This document shows positions 17,889-26,770 of a DNA stretch of 64,000 nucleotides, in pieces. The position numbers were made by a program, and so were the translations under genes. The first letter of the stretch is position 1. Each line of letters starts with the position of its first letter. Where the stretch lies: NCBI RefSeq assembly GCF_020621385.1, contig NZ_JAESVA010000002.1:744001-808000 (forward strand), read 5' to 3'. The notes beneath the pieces are model-generated. The model was not told the origin of the DNA and searched no databases. It saw nothing but the letters and a program-made list of their open reading frames with translations. This stretch comes from Acidisoma cellulosilyticum. GTDB lineage: Bacteria > Pseudomonadota > Alphaproteobacteria > Acetobacterales > Acetobacteraceae.

Positions 17889-19415
17889 ATGGTCACTGTG
17901 TCTGTTGCTGGCCTTTGGCGGCACCCGAAGACGGGTATATGGAAACTCCGTAAGCGGATTCCCAAGGCCTACGAGGCCGTTGCTGGCACGGGGCTGATAA
18001 CCCATAGCTTGAGCACCACTGACAAAGCGGAGGCTCTGAAACGCTGGCCGTCCGCACTAAAGTGGTGGGAGGAGCGACAGGAGCGCTGGGGACAACAGAT
18101 GTCCCTTGTGTCGCTGAGATCCGAGGACATTGAAGCGGTCGTCACGAAATGGCGCGAGTGGGCGCTATATGACCCCTCTGTGGATCGTTCGGACTTTCGC
18201 TCAGAAACCCTGACGAAGTCTGACACCGACCCTGGCCTGATGTATCCCTGGCCGCCCCAAGAGGTCATAGAGCGTCACGTTGCAAAGGCTCTGCAATTGT
18301 CCTGCATTGCCATCACTGACGAGTCTATGGAGCCCCTGGAACTGGCTATGGCTCGGGCGATATTACTCGAACGCGATTGGGAACGGCTGAACGGTTCAAA
18401 GCTCACCGCCCACTCAAGAGGGCACCGCACTCGACCGCTTCCCTTTCAGCCGGCTGAGCAGACGCTTACCCTGGATGACCTCTTCAAAGACTGGGAAGCG
18501 GTCACCACCGTAAAGGCAAGCACCAAGGCTGAGACCCGATACGCCATTGACGCTATGGCAACTGCGGTTGGTCACCGGGAGGCACGTAAGGTCACGCGCG
18601 ATGACCTTCGGAGGTGGCGCGATGCCATCAAGGCCGGTGGAATCACCAATAATACGTGGAACAACCGCCTGTCACTTATTGGCCAAGTGTTCCGTGCTGC
18701 CGTGGAAGCGGGAAAGCTGACAACCAATCCAGCAGATAATGACCTTCGCCTGAAGAAAAGCAAGAATGCGGAGCGCCATCCTTACAGCGATGAGGACGCT
18801 GTGAAGATATTGGAAGCGGCACGCTTAGAGGCGCGCAAGTCTCGCCGCTGGGCTCCCTGGATCATGGCGTTCTCGGGCATGCGGGTAGCCGAGGCACTGC
18901 AATTTTCGGTGGGTGATATCAGGCAAGACAGGGAAACTAGCATATGGTTCTACGCAATCAACGAAGATGACCCCGGCAAGAGCGTGAAGAGCGGTCAGAG
19001 ACGTCACGTCCCCATTCATCCAGCTGTCATTGCTGAGGGCCTGCTTTCACTTATTGAAGGGCGGGATAAAACCGAGGCCCTTTTTCCGGACAAGAAAGCC
19101 GATGCTCACGGCAATCGCGGTGGTAAGGGCTGGCAGGTGTTGGGTAGATGGGTTCGAGAAACCGTAGGGATCACCGACCCAAAGAAGGCCCCGAACCATT
19201 CGTGGCGGCATCGGATGGAAGACGAACTGCGAGCTGCCGAAATCCATGAGGAAGACCGGGACGCCATCGTGGGCCATGCAAGGAAGACGGTCGGGCGCTC
19301 TTATGGCGTTCGCGGCGTGGGGTTGCGGCGTCTTTACGCGGCAGTTGCCAAGGTCCCCAACCCCATGGTCATTAACCCTGCGGTTCGCGACGTCCTTGAC
19401 GAAGACGCAAGTTGA
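17889..19415 (+). CDS. int: Tyrosine site-specific recombinase (integrase)
   Basis: A 508-aa phage-type integrase. The C-terminal catalytic domain shows the expected residues: Arg in FSGMRVAEAL, HxxR in HSWRHRM, the third His in IVGHARK and the nucleophile Tyr in SYG. The middle region (~residues 195-290) has the SAM-like core-binding domain (DDLFKDWEAV...). The N-terminal ~190 residues are longer than in small integrases. It lies 94 bp from tRNA-Thr and reads away from it, so it should catalyse integration at the tRNA 3' end. No excisionase is recognised. Confidence 0.93.
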   Translation: MVTVSVAGLWRHPKTGIWKLRKRIPKAYEAVAGTGLITHSLSTTDKAEALKRWPSALKWWEERQERWGQQMSLVSLRSEDIEAVVTKWREWALYDPSVDRSDFRSETLTKSDTDPGLMYPWPPQEVIERHVAKALQLSCIAITDESMEPLELAMARAILLERDWERLNGSKLTAHSRGHRTRPLPFQPAEQTLTLDDLFKDWEAVTTVKASTKAETRYAIDAMATAVGHREARKVTRDDLRRWRDAIKAGGITNNTWNNRLSLIGQVFRAAVEAGKLTTNPADNDLRLKKSKNAERHPYSDEDAVKILEAARLEARKSRRWAPWIMAFSGMRVAEALQFSVGDIRQDRETSIWFYAINEDDPGKSVKSGQRRHVPIHPAVIAEGLLSLIEGRDKTEALFPDKKADAHGNRGGKGWQVLGRWVRETVGITDPKKAPNHSWRHRMEDELRAAEIHEEDRDAIVGHARKTVGRSYGVRGVGLRRLYAAVAKVPNPMVINPAVRDVLDEDAS

Positions 19416-19673
19416 TGCAACTTCTGTGGTTATTAAAAAATCGGAATGAAACGATACTCAAGTTCATCCAAGTTAACGCGTGATGTCACGTAGCCCATGG
19501 ATAGCTTCGCGAGACCTATCTCTCAAGTGGCTTGCTGTAGGCTCGGATAAAAGGACCGCACTTCAGCGACGTGAGATCAATCAGACTGGTCAAAACGCCG
19601 TGCCTATCAACGAATTCCTGCCCGCGAGCATCCTTGGTATCACACCCTAGGTAGCTTGTGTGTTGGGAGCGGA

Positions 19674-20282
19674 CTATCTTTGTGGATTCTGCTTCCTATT
19701 CTGCTCAACCAAGGCATCAAAGCGCGCTTCGAGACGTTTGATGCTCTGCGGGAGATTGACGGACTGGGCAATGTTCACGAACGCACGAAGCAAGAATGCG
19801 GAATGGTATAGCCAGCCTACAAAGAAGAACAGCAGCAGTAGCTGGTCAAAGGTTGACGCCACGTAACCATGTAAACCCTTGGGTATCTTGAGGCCCAAGG
19901 CTGCAGAATTCAACAAGCCCGCATCGAGCAAGTTTGCAGAAATACTCTGTTCAATATCGACGATGAACATCATCACCGCGATTATCAGGAAGAACATCGC
20001 GTAGAAGCCAAACAGCATCGCTCGAGCGAACTCACCGCAGATCCGGGTGTTATTGTAGTGCGGTTCCGTCAGTTGCTTCCGCAGGTCTTCCAAACGGGCA
20101 TGATGCTGATTTACCTTTTTGAGGCGGCTCCTAGTGGATCTCAGCGCCCATCGGTCGGACAGCCATGGCCCGGTCTTTGCCCAGACAACGGCCCAGACGA
20201 GGCCTAGAATTCCGAGGATAATGGCGACGAATAAGCCACCAATAACTTCATCTTGGAAATGCTTCTGGAAATAGGTGAGCAA
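19674..20282 (-). CDS. Hypothetical multi-pass membrane protein
   Basis: A 202-aa protein with an N-terminal TM helix (~13-35), a charged coiled segment (~48-75), further TM helices (~88-110 and ~147-165) and a charged C-terminal coil (SIKRLEARFDALVEQNRKQN). No family recognised. It sits between the integrase and a DUF2806 gene, on the opposite strand to int, in the usual cargo position. The two-helix plus coiled-coil layout is shared by many phage-exclusion and abortive-infection membrane proteins, but that is only a resemblance. Confidence 0.55.
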   Translation of the reverse strand: MLTYFQKHFQDEVIGGLFVAIILGILGLVWAVVWAKTGPWLSDRWALRSTRSRLKKVNQHHARLEDLRKQLTEPHYNNTRICGEFARAMLFGFYAMFFLIIAVMMFIVDIEQSISANLLDAGLLNSAALGLKIPKGLHGYVASTFDQLLLLFFFVGWLYHSAFLLRAFVNIAQSVNLPQSIKRLEARFDALVEQNRKQNPQR

Positions 20283-20665
20283 GCCACAATCCCCTTCGGC
20301 CGAATCGGAACTACAATAACAGGGACCAGGCGAGCCATCCAGAGGCGTGAGGCACTACACCTAACCGTGGGACCGGCTCAATGAGTGGGGTCTCTTAGCT
20401 GCCACGCTTGAGCAGTAAACTCACAGGTTTTTCTTTGCATCGGGGTATTCGATACCGGAACCGTCGCGTTACCTCCACCACGATCTGGGCGCCATGACGG
20501 GCACAAGCATGGACATCGGAAGCGCCTCCCCTCCCCGCAGTAGTCCACACTAGTGGCTAGCACCTCAGCAATAGGTTTCTAAGGAAGCCCGCTGCACCGA
20601 TCTGACGCCTCCTGCGTTCTGAAAGTCTGCCATCCGAATTACAACTTCCATAAGGAATTTGCGGG
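20283..20665. other. Gap with no recognised feature (element)
   Basis: 383 bp between the 202-aa membrane protein and the DUF2806 gene, both on the minus strand. A 61-codon open frame here has no supporting signal. No clear promoter, repeat or RNA is seen. Confidence 0.4.
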
Positions 20666-21844
20666 CTAATTTCCTTCGTTTTCGTTGTTAAGTCGTGTAA
20701 ATAATACTTCAGATGAGCCTGCGGAAGCGAAGACATTTTTCTCCAGTATTACTGGAACTATTTCGATACGATCAGGATTGTAGAGTTTCATATGGTCGGC
20801 GAGGATACTCATATAGGATCGGTCGCCTTGGAAATCACCCAATCGCAAGATTGCTTGTCCTTCTGGAGTTATATTGCCAGAGGGAAGGCGCGCAGGACCT
20901 TTAATGGTTGGACTGCGCACCAGCAATAGATGCTTGTTATGAAATGAAAATTTATACCAAATACGATTGTCCCATTCCAGTACGGGTATATCAAGGTAGT
21001 AAAAGCTATCGTAAGTGATTAAACCTGCGTTTTCGAGAAGCATCATTTTGTCATAAGTTAGCCCCCGATCCGTAAGAAAGCTATCCCCGGAGAAGCCAAC
21101 AGCCGCTCCCGCAGGAAAATTCATCCCCGGCAATTGAACGATCCCATCCTCCCGGAGAAAGAAAGTGAAGTCGATAACTAGTGGAGCCAAGTCAGCAAAG
21201 ATCCTAGCCTCATCCGAGCTGAGAAGGCTTAATGTGTTGATCGTTCGAACCGACTGGCTACCGGGCGAATCCGCTTCCGCTACAAGCAATTTAGCCCAAA
21301 TGGCTCGGAGGGTTTCGTCATCAGGGCTGTTTGATGCCGCTACACTAAACTGCCTAAGCCACCCACTTTCAATGGGTTTGTCAAACTTCGCGGGCCGATC
21401 GAGTCTGGCGGCCTCCTCTTCGGCGAGACGAGCGATTTGACGAAGCGCAAGAAACCTTTCTGCGCTATCGAGCGCGTCCTGTGTTTGTGCCAGTTTGATG
21501 ATTTCTCCTAGCGATTCTCCGGGTGGTAGCATGAGCGGATGCTGACTCTCGTCATGGAAGTAAACCAATTCGTTGTTGCTATTCAGAGCCGCGTTGCCGG
21601 CGCGTAAGGCCTTTACATCTGCCTTGGTCTTTTCGTCGATTAGTTTCTCCAGCCTCCGTGCTTCGGCCGTCCGCACGATGTTGGCGTTGGCTTCGATGTT
21701 GTTCCGACGTGCGATCCAAGGCGCTATAGCGGTAAGGCATACGTCCCGCCCAGCCTTCGTCACTTGGCCGAGAAGATAACCCGATCCACCCACCGCAAAA
21801 CCTGCTCCTACCGGCAACCCAGGCATTGACGTTGACCCTCTCAT
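20666..21844 (-). CDS. DUF2806-domain protein
   Basis: A 392-aa protein matching DUF2806 in its middle: DDETLRAIWAKLLVAEADSPG followed by RTINTLSLLSSDEARIFADL. That W-A-x-(I/L)-L-x-x-E-x-x-x-PG-S-x-S-x-R-T pattern is the family hallmark. The N-terminus has a Gly-rich hydrophobic stretch and a helical charged part (residues 45-85). DUF2806 proteins have no established function and are scattered on mobile elements, which fits cargo. An AT-rich divergent region with inverted repeats separates it from the gene at 22121. Confidence 0.65.
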   Translation of the reverse strand: MRGSTSMPGLPVGAGFAVGGSGYLLGQVTKAGRDVCLTAIAPWIARRNNIEANANIVRTAEARRLEKLIDEKTKADVKALRAGNAALNSNNELVYFHDESQHPLMLPPGESLGEIIKLAQTQDALDSAERFLALRQIARLAEEEAARLDRPAKFDKPIESGWLRQFSVAASNSPDDETLRAIWAKLLVAEADSPGSQSVRTINTLSLLSSDEARIFADLAPLVIDFTFFLREDGIVQLPGMNFPAGAAVGFSGDSFLTDRGLTYDKMMLLENAGLITYDSFYYLDIPVLEWDNRIWYKFSFHNKHLLLVRSPTIKGPARLPSGNITPEGQAILRLGDFQGDRSYMSILADHMKLYNPDRIEIVPVILEKNVFASAGSSEVLFTRLNNENEGN

Positions 21845-21997
21845 ATAAGCGTCAGCTATAGACCACCATGCCTATTATTTTTCGTCAAACACAGCTGTGA
21901 TCGGAATTCGGTGACCAGCGTCCACAGTTCTCTTGAAACTGACGAGGTCGACGATATTTCACGAATAAAGGCAGAAATCTGCCAATAACGCACGGTC

Positions 21998-22022
21998 TAA
22001 TTTACACTAATTGTGTAGATTA
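21998..22022. promoter_or_regulatory. Inverted repeat in divergent promoter region
   Basis: TAATTTACAC and GTGTAGATTA form a 10-bp inverted repeat (one mismatch) around a 5-nt spacer, in the AT-rich gap between the divergent starts at 21844 and 22121. A second perfect repeat, GGCAGA-AA-TCTGCC, lies at 21970-21983. Likely operator(s); the binding protein is unknown. Confidence 0.4.
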
Positions 22023-22120
22023 ATGATTCATCAACAAAATTGTTGCGCACGAATGTTGATTTCGTTATTGTTTTGTGGGCGCTGGTTCGGGCGTGATGTA
22101 ATTAAAGTGGAAATAAGGCC

Positions 22121-22498
22121 ATGTCGATGATTTCTGGTGAACCAAGACATTGCGTGAAAGAGCCTACGGAATCCACCTTTTTTCTGCATTGCCTTCGAAC
22201 ACTACTGGAAGACTACGACGATCGGGCCACCGATATTGGCCATGTAGTGGCACCCTCTGTTGTCCTGCTCGACCTAGCCTATGCCACCACCGCAGAAAAT
22301 CGACGAGACCTCCGCGAAGCGGCCATAACGCTCCATGACTTTGCACAGATGAAGCTGCGCCTCACAGAAGTCGCCAAGACGATTCAACGGATAGATGCCA
22401 AGCGGGCCAAGGAGGTCGGCCCAACTGGAATTATCATCACCCTGCAGCAGCAAGAGACACCGACAACATGGGCTGATATCATGAACGCGTGCGGTTGA
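22121..22498 (+). CDS. Hypothetical protein
   Basis: A 125-aa protein, mostly helical and charged (REAAITLHDFAQMKLRLTEV; TIQRIDAKRAKEV). No family recognised. ATG at 22121 preceded by AAGG. It is divergent from the DUF2806 gene and shares the region of inverted repeats at 21970-22022. It could be a small regulator or accessory protein; nothing decides. Confidence 0.45.
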   Translation: MSMISGEPRHCVKEPTESTFFLHCLRTLLEDYDDRATDIGHVVAPSVVLLDLAYATTAENRRDLREAAITLHDFAQMKLRLTEVAKTIQRIDAKRAKEVGPTGIIITLQQQETPTTWADIMNACG

Positions 22499-22531
22499 CA
22501 CGAATACGGCGCCCTCATCGGCGCCGTCGTG

Positions 22532-22711
22532 TTATGTACCGTGACGTAAGATTTCTTGTAGCGCTAAGGATGCTACATCGGCTTCGTCAGCTGAAGCCAG
22601 ACAGCGATTCGCAAAGAAATCTCGTACGTCCGCAACGGATGCACTTCTGCCTAGCTCAGCGCGTATTGTTGATACCCAGAGAGCAAGCAATTGCTCGCGT
22701 GATCTTGGCAT
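22532..22711 (-). CDS. Hypothetical small protein
   Basis: A 59-aa protein from the ATG at 22711 (MPRSREQLLALWVSTIRAEL...), acidic and helical. A longer frame starts at 22804 but overlaps the upstream gene by 49 bp, so the short form, with AAGGGG 9 nt upstream, is preferred. It would be the last gene of an operon with the two genes upstream. No family recognised. Confidence 0.35.
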   Translation of the reverse strand: MPRSREQLLALWVSTIRAELGRSASVADVRDFFANRCLASADEADVASLALQEILRHGT

Positions 22712-22755
22712 GGGGAGCCACCCCTTCAGAATGTGTCCAGAGGACGATGCGAGAA

Positions 22756-23022
22756 TCATTGTGCGGACCCCGCCTCTAGGCGTTCCCGGTTGCGTCTCTT
22801 CCATGGCTGGCTCGCTTCTAGCCTACACGGGACGCAACCATGACAGCCCCAATACCGAAGGGGTGACGGGTGCCCCGCCGCGCTGCATGGGCGATTGTCC
22901 TGCCAATACTTGGCGTTAGGGTCTTTGGCCAAAGCTTCGGCCTTTAGGGCCGCGATCTCGATTGCGCGCCGGTTCTTCGGCGGCGCTTTGATGGGGATGT
23001 CGTTTGTCATCGTTCTAGTCAT
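22756..23022 (-). CDS. Small Cys-rich protein (possible zinc ribbon)
   Basis: An 88-aa protein with a basic N-terminal half and four Cys in RPCSAAGHPSPLRYW followed by GCHGCVPCRLEA. The spacing of these residues could bind zinc. It starts 12 bp after the stop of the transglycosylase gene, so it is probably co-transcribed with it. Small proteins of this kind occur in phages next to recombination or packaging genes, but no family is recognised here. Confidence 0.45.
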   Translation of the reverse strand: MTRTMTNDIPIKAPPKNRRAIEIAALKAEALAKDPNAKYWQDNRPCSAAGHPSPLRYWGCHGCVPCRLEASQPWKRRNRERLEAGSAQ

Positions 23023-23033
23023 AGTAAAGAGTG

Positions 23034-25622
23034 TTAATTTCCGGTCATGGGTGGATTGATGGAGCGTGCCGGGTGATAGGTGGGTGCTGTGACGGCGCCA
23101 AAGACTTTGCGGATCGTGGCAGCCATGCTGGCTAGCGCGGAGGTTGCGCTTTCAGCAGCGGAGTTTAGACCTTGAAGTGAGTGCGTCACATCATCCTGGC
23201 TGATCTGAGCGGCCATTATGGCATCACGGCGTGCAGCTTCCAGCGACTGATTCTGGTAGTTTGCCAAACCGTTCTTCTGGCTTGGGTCGTAATTGATGTT
23301 GGACCCCGCCATCACAAGACCCGCATACGCCTGGTTCGCACCAGGGCTGCTCGATCCGTAATAGTGCTCGAGGGTGCTTTCCCAGTTTCCGCCGTTCCGG
23401 CCATTTACGAGCTTGAGATAGTCGATACCGGCGCGAAGGTTGTTCTGCGGATTTTTCAGATCGTCGGGCGTCTTGATATCGAGATCCATCCCTTGCTTGT
23501 GCAGGTCGTCCAGCGCGGGTTTGCGGATCTGCATAAGCCCGATAGCTCCAAAGCCGCCTCCGCTCTTATTAACCGCGTTCGGGTCGCCCGATGGGTCTTC
23601 GACGTTGTAGATCAGTGACCGCACCAACCCCGCGGGCACGCCGGCCTTATCCGCATATTTCTGAAGGTAATCAGAGAAAGGCTGATTCGGGAAAGTGCCA
23701 TCGCTGCGGGGCGTTTTTGGAAGTGTCGGCTGGGGATAGAGGAGTGAGGCGGCCGCCGTTTGTGACGCGCCATCGGCAGAACCCGTGAGCAATGTAGCCG
23801 CAACCGGGATGCGGTTAGGCCCCATGAGTCGGCTAAAATCCGCGATGGACGAGCGGGTGAAATCGTCGTTGCCTTGGAGTAGCGGACGCATCAGAGTCAA
23901 GAAGCCGAGTTTATTGCCCTGCTTGGCGAAGGTCATGGCGCTCTGGATGATGGCGGCCTGCGCGTGATCACCGGGGTCGACCTTGATTCCAAACCGCTTG
24001 GATAGATCCCCGATGCTGGTGGGCAGCCCCCCGCGGCGATCGATCTCGTTGAGCATCGCGCTGTTCATCATGGCGGTGCCGTTATAGCCCGCGTTGTTAG
24101 CCGCGCCGTCGAGGGCTTGCTGGACGCCAAGGACGCCTTGAGCCGTTTGCATAAGGGGACTGCCGCTGGCCTGAAGTCCGGCCGCCAGGCGGGCAAGATA
24201 GCCGGTATTGAGTGACCCACCGCTGGCGATCTGGCTGGCGAGCAGGCCCTTCATGGTATCGGACACGGTCGATGCGTCGATGCCATGGGTCATGGCGAGT
24301 TTCGTCACAGCACCCAACTTGTCGAAGTAGCGATTGGCCGCCGCATCACCCTGGCGGATGTTCCCATGCCCGGAAGCACGGCTGACGGTGGAGTACATGC
24401 TCGTCAGGTCGTCTTGGCCAATAGCACCCGTATAGACGTTATTGGAGGCCCCTAGGATGCTCTTGTCGATCGTCCATGCCTGGTCTTTGGTAGTCCAGGG
24501 TAGACCCGTGCTTCCCGCTATTTCCGCCGCCTGTGCTGGTCCAATCCCGTAGCGTTTCATCCAACCGGGAAGAGCCGTGCCTTGCCAGTTCAGCTGATTG
24601 ATGAGCGCGCCGCCATTAGTCCCGGTGTATTTACCTTGCTGGTAGAGGCCATTCTCATAGTCATAGTAAGGCTGCGCACCGTTGATCAGCCCGCCCAGTG
24701 CTCGGGAATAAAGCGCCGGCGCAAACCAAGTAGCAGCTCCCGCACCTAGCGCGGCACTGGCAGCAACGCCCACGGGTCCAAGTTCGTCAAGGCTTGTGAG
24801 GACACCACCGAATAGCCCACCACCCCTACCACCGGCCATATAACTGCCGATACCCCGCGCATTGCGGTTCAGATAGCGGCTGAAGAACCCTTGGTTGCTG
24901 CGGGCCTTTTCGTTGTCAAACGCCCGATTATCCTGATCTGCGTCGTAGCGCATGTTGCGGTAGGCGTGGTCGTCCCGTGCGTCGTTCTCGGCATGGGCTT
25001 CATCGTATCCAGAGAAGCGAGTGTCATGATCACGGTTTGCGTTCTCGCGCCAGGCTGCCGCATACCCCTGGAAGTGCGAGCGTCGAGAGTCGGCCGTGCG
25101 TTGGGAGTTTTCACGATTGGCTTCGCTGTAGCCACCGAAATTTCGCTGGTGCGTGGCGTCAACTGTGGCCTTGTCGCGTGCACGGTTGTCCCGGTGCCCT
25201 GCGTCATAACCTTGGAATAGCTTTGACCGTTCCGCTCTTTCCTTGACCAGCTTCTCCCGGTTGCGTTCCTGGTTCGCCTGTGTGGCCTCATAGATGCCTT
25301 CGAAATGCTGGAGGCGAAACTCACGCTTTTGGAGGGCTTCCTGTTCGGCGAGAAGCTTGCGCTGCTGATCGAGGAGCCGCTGGTCGTTCCGGGTCTTCCG
25401 CTCGCGGCGGAGAGTGTCAGCCTGTTCATAATCAGCGGCCGATCGATCGGCGGCGCTGTAGGGGACCCTCGACTTGCGGGCTTTGCGGCTACTGGGTGAG
25501 TTGCCATCGCTGCCGCTGGTCTGGGCGAACGTATCGGCTACGTCTTCGACTGCGGTTTGTTTGCCGCGTCCCTTGCGGGTGGAAGCTGCAGGTTTAGATC
25601 CGGATATGTTAATAGCAGGCAC
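23034..25622 (-). CDS. Large lytic-transglycosylase protein with F-x-G-Y repeats
   Basis: An 862-aa protein. Residues 1-100 are charged and disordered. At 107-218 an acidic/basic motif F-x-G-Y-x-E-A-x-x-E-N-x-x-R-D recurs about five times (107, 136, 162, 184, 203) with spacing shrinking from 29 to 19 residues. A Gly-rich hydrophobic stretch follows (~262-315), then a helical region to ~640. The SLT domain (~650-765) has a putative catalytic Glu at 675 (IYNVEDPSGDPNAV), GAIGLMQI and the NLRAGIDYLK block. It resembles a phage tape-measure or injected lysin, but no other virion gene is present. Confidence 0.7.
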   Translation of the reverse strand: MPAINISGSKPAASTRKGRGKQTAVEDVADTFAQTSGSDGNSPSSRKARKSRVPYSAADRSAADYEQADTLRRERKTRNDQRLLDQQRKLLAEQEALQKREFRLQHFEGIYEATQANQERNREKLVKERAERSKLFQGYDAGHRDNRARDKATVDATHQRNFGGYSEANRENSQRTADSRRSHFQGYAAAWRENANRDHDTRFSGYDEAHAENDARDDHAYRNMRYDADQDNRAFDNEKARSNQGFFSRYLNRNARGIGSYMAGGRGGGLFGGVLTSLDELGPVGVAASAALGAGAATWFAPALYSRALGGLINGAQPYYDYENGLYQQGKYTGTNGGALINQLNWQGTALPGWMKRYGIGPAQAAEIAGSTGLPWTTKDQAWTIDKSILGASNNVYTGAIGQDDLTSMYSTVSRASGHGNIRQGDAAANRYFDKLGAVTKLAMTHGIDASTVSDTMKGLLASQIASGGSLNTGYLARLAAGLQASGSPLMQTAQGVLGVQQALDGAANNAGYNGTAMMNSAMLNEIDRRGGLPTSIGDLSKRFGIKVDPGDHAQAAIIQSAMTFAKQGNKLGFLTLMRPLLQGNDDFTRSSIADFSRLMGPNRIPVAATLLTGSADGASQTAAASLLYPQPTLPKTPRSDGTFPNQPFSDYLQKYADKAGVPAGLVRSLIYNVEDPSGDPNAVNKSGGGFGAIGLMQIRKPALDDLHKQGMDLDIKTPDDLKNPQNNLRAGIDYLKLVNGRNGGNWESTLEHYYGSSSPGANQAYAGLVMAGSNINYDPSQKNGLANYQNQSLEAARRDAIMAAQISQDDVTHSLQGLNSAAESATSALASMAATIRKVFGAVTAPTYHPARSINPPMTGN

Positions 25623-25704
25623 GGCGTGTCGATCGTGTGGGTGGGAAGCCGGGGGCGGCTCGTCTCTCTTAGGGCATTATACACGAAGGAGCCGCAACCG
25701 CTGA

Positions 25705-25722
25705 TGGTCGGACCTCCGACCA
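25705..25722. repeat. Small hairpin upstream of the transglycosylase gene
   Basis: TGGTCGG-ACCT-CCGACCA, a 7-bp perfect inverted repeat, 83 bp upstream of the start at 25622 and followed by AT-rich DNA. Could be an operator or an attenuator for the transglycosylase operon. Confidence 0.35.
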
Positions 25723-25883
25723 ATGTTGATTAGTCAAAATTTTCTACGACCCCCTCGACCCCCGTTGAAGAGAAGGCCGGATCGCCTCCCCACCAGGGGG
25801 CGGGGTCCCTTATATTATAAAGAAGAATTATATTGAATAAACATCTAATATTTCATAACACTACACTTGGAACGCATAGCTTA

Positions 25884-25947
25884 ATCGCCGTCACACCGAC
25901 AAGAATACTTGACTTCTACTAGTAATGCTTGTCGATGTGACGGCGAT
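25884..25947. repeat. 20-bp inverted repeat beside the resolvase gene
   Basis: Left arm 25884-25903 (ATCGCCGTCACACCGACAAG) and right arm 25928-25947 match as reverse complements at 19 of 20 positions, around a 24-nt AT-rich spacer containing ACTAGT. It begins 17 bp past the 3' end of the serine recombinase gene. Possible recombination (res) site, replication start structure or long terminator. It lies in the 342-bp gap 25623-25964, the AT-richest stretch nearby. Confidence 0.55.
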
Positions 25948-25964
25948 CATTTCATGTCGCATCA

Positions 25965-26594
25965 TCAAGCTGCTTGTTCAACTACACGTGCCCGCGCAGC
26001 AACCTTGGCGACAGTGGCGCGGCTGCATCCAACGGCGTCCTGGATGCTGCTCCAAGACATCTTCGCGCCAAGCAGCTTGGCGATACGGTCCAGCTGCTTG
26101 GTGTCTTCGGGGCGCCCCTTGTATACGCCAGCGGCTTTGGCTTTAGCCTGACCTTCCGCTTGGCGGCGGCGGCGGTCTTCGTAATCCTTGCGCGCGATTG
26201 CGGCGAGCATGTCCAGCATCATGCCATTCAGCGCCGATAGCATGCGGCCCGAAAAGTCGTCCTTGGAGCCATTGAGCAGCATCCAGGATGTCGGGAGGTC
26301 CAGCGCCACAACACGGACCTGCTTAGCGTCAATCTCTGCCCTAAGGCGCTTCCAATCCGCGTCGTTCAATCTGGAGAGCCTATCAACCTGCTCAATCAGA
26401 AGGATATCACCGGGGCGGCTATCAGCGAGGAGGCGGAAAAGTTCCGGGCGGGCAAGCTTCGCACCCGACTCATTCTCAGCATATCGCGCGGCGACCACAA
26501 GATCGTGCTCCTCAGCGAACTTGTCGAGGGTTGCGCGGGCACGTTGTGCATCTTGGTCCTGGCTAGAAGCTCTGAGGTACATCCGGGTAAGCAT
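25965..26594 (-). CDS. Serine recombinase (resolvase/invertase family)
   Basis: 209 aa from the ATG at 26594 (the frame runs up to 26759 but no better start is seen). The catalytic Ser10 lies in YLRASSQDQD; other marks are RPELFRLLADSRPGDILLIEQVDRLSR and a C-terminal Hin-type helix-turn-helix (MSWSSIQDAVGCSRATVAKV) preceded by KAAGVYKGRP. Small resolvases of this type settle multimers of plasmids or transposons. A 20-bp inverted repeat lies just beyond its stop. Its presence beside a primase-helicase suggests the element has a replicating circular form. Confidence 0.88.
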   Translation of the reverse strand: MLTRMYLRASSQDQDAQRARATLDKFAEEHDLVVAARYAENESGAKLARPELFRLLADSRPGDILLIEQVDRLSRLNDADWKRLRAEIDAKQVRVVALDLPTSWMLLNGSKDDFSGRMLSALNGMMLDMLAAIARKDYEDRRRRQAEGQAKAKAAGVYKGRPEDTKQLDRIAKLLGAKMSWSSIQDAVGCSRATVAKVAARARVVEQAA

Positions 26595-26770
26595 ATTGTT
26601 CGCCCTGAGTCTGTTTACGTTGGTCTGATAATAACGGTATGTTTTGGTTTGTTCAAGTCGTTTAAAACAGACTGATTCAGATAGTTTCGGTTGGGTATAC
26701 CCAGAGTGAACCATTGGGATGGTGATTCTTGCCCGACGAAGAGATAAACTGCGCGCCACAGGGACATAAT

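Noticed and set aside
25481-25622. Earlier start or signal peptide for the 862-aa transglycosylase
   Set aside because: The N-terminus is basic and disordered with no hydrophobic segment, so no Sec signal; the ATG at 25622 stands.
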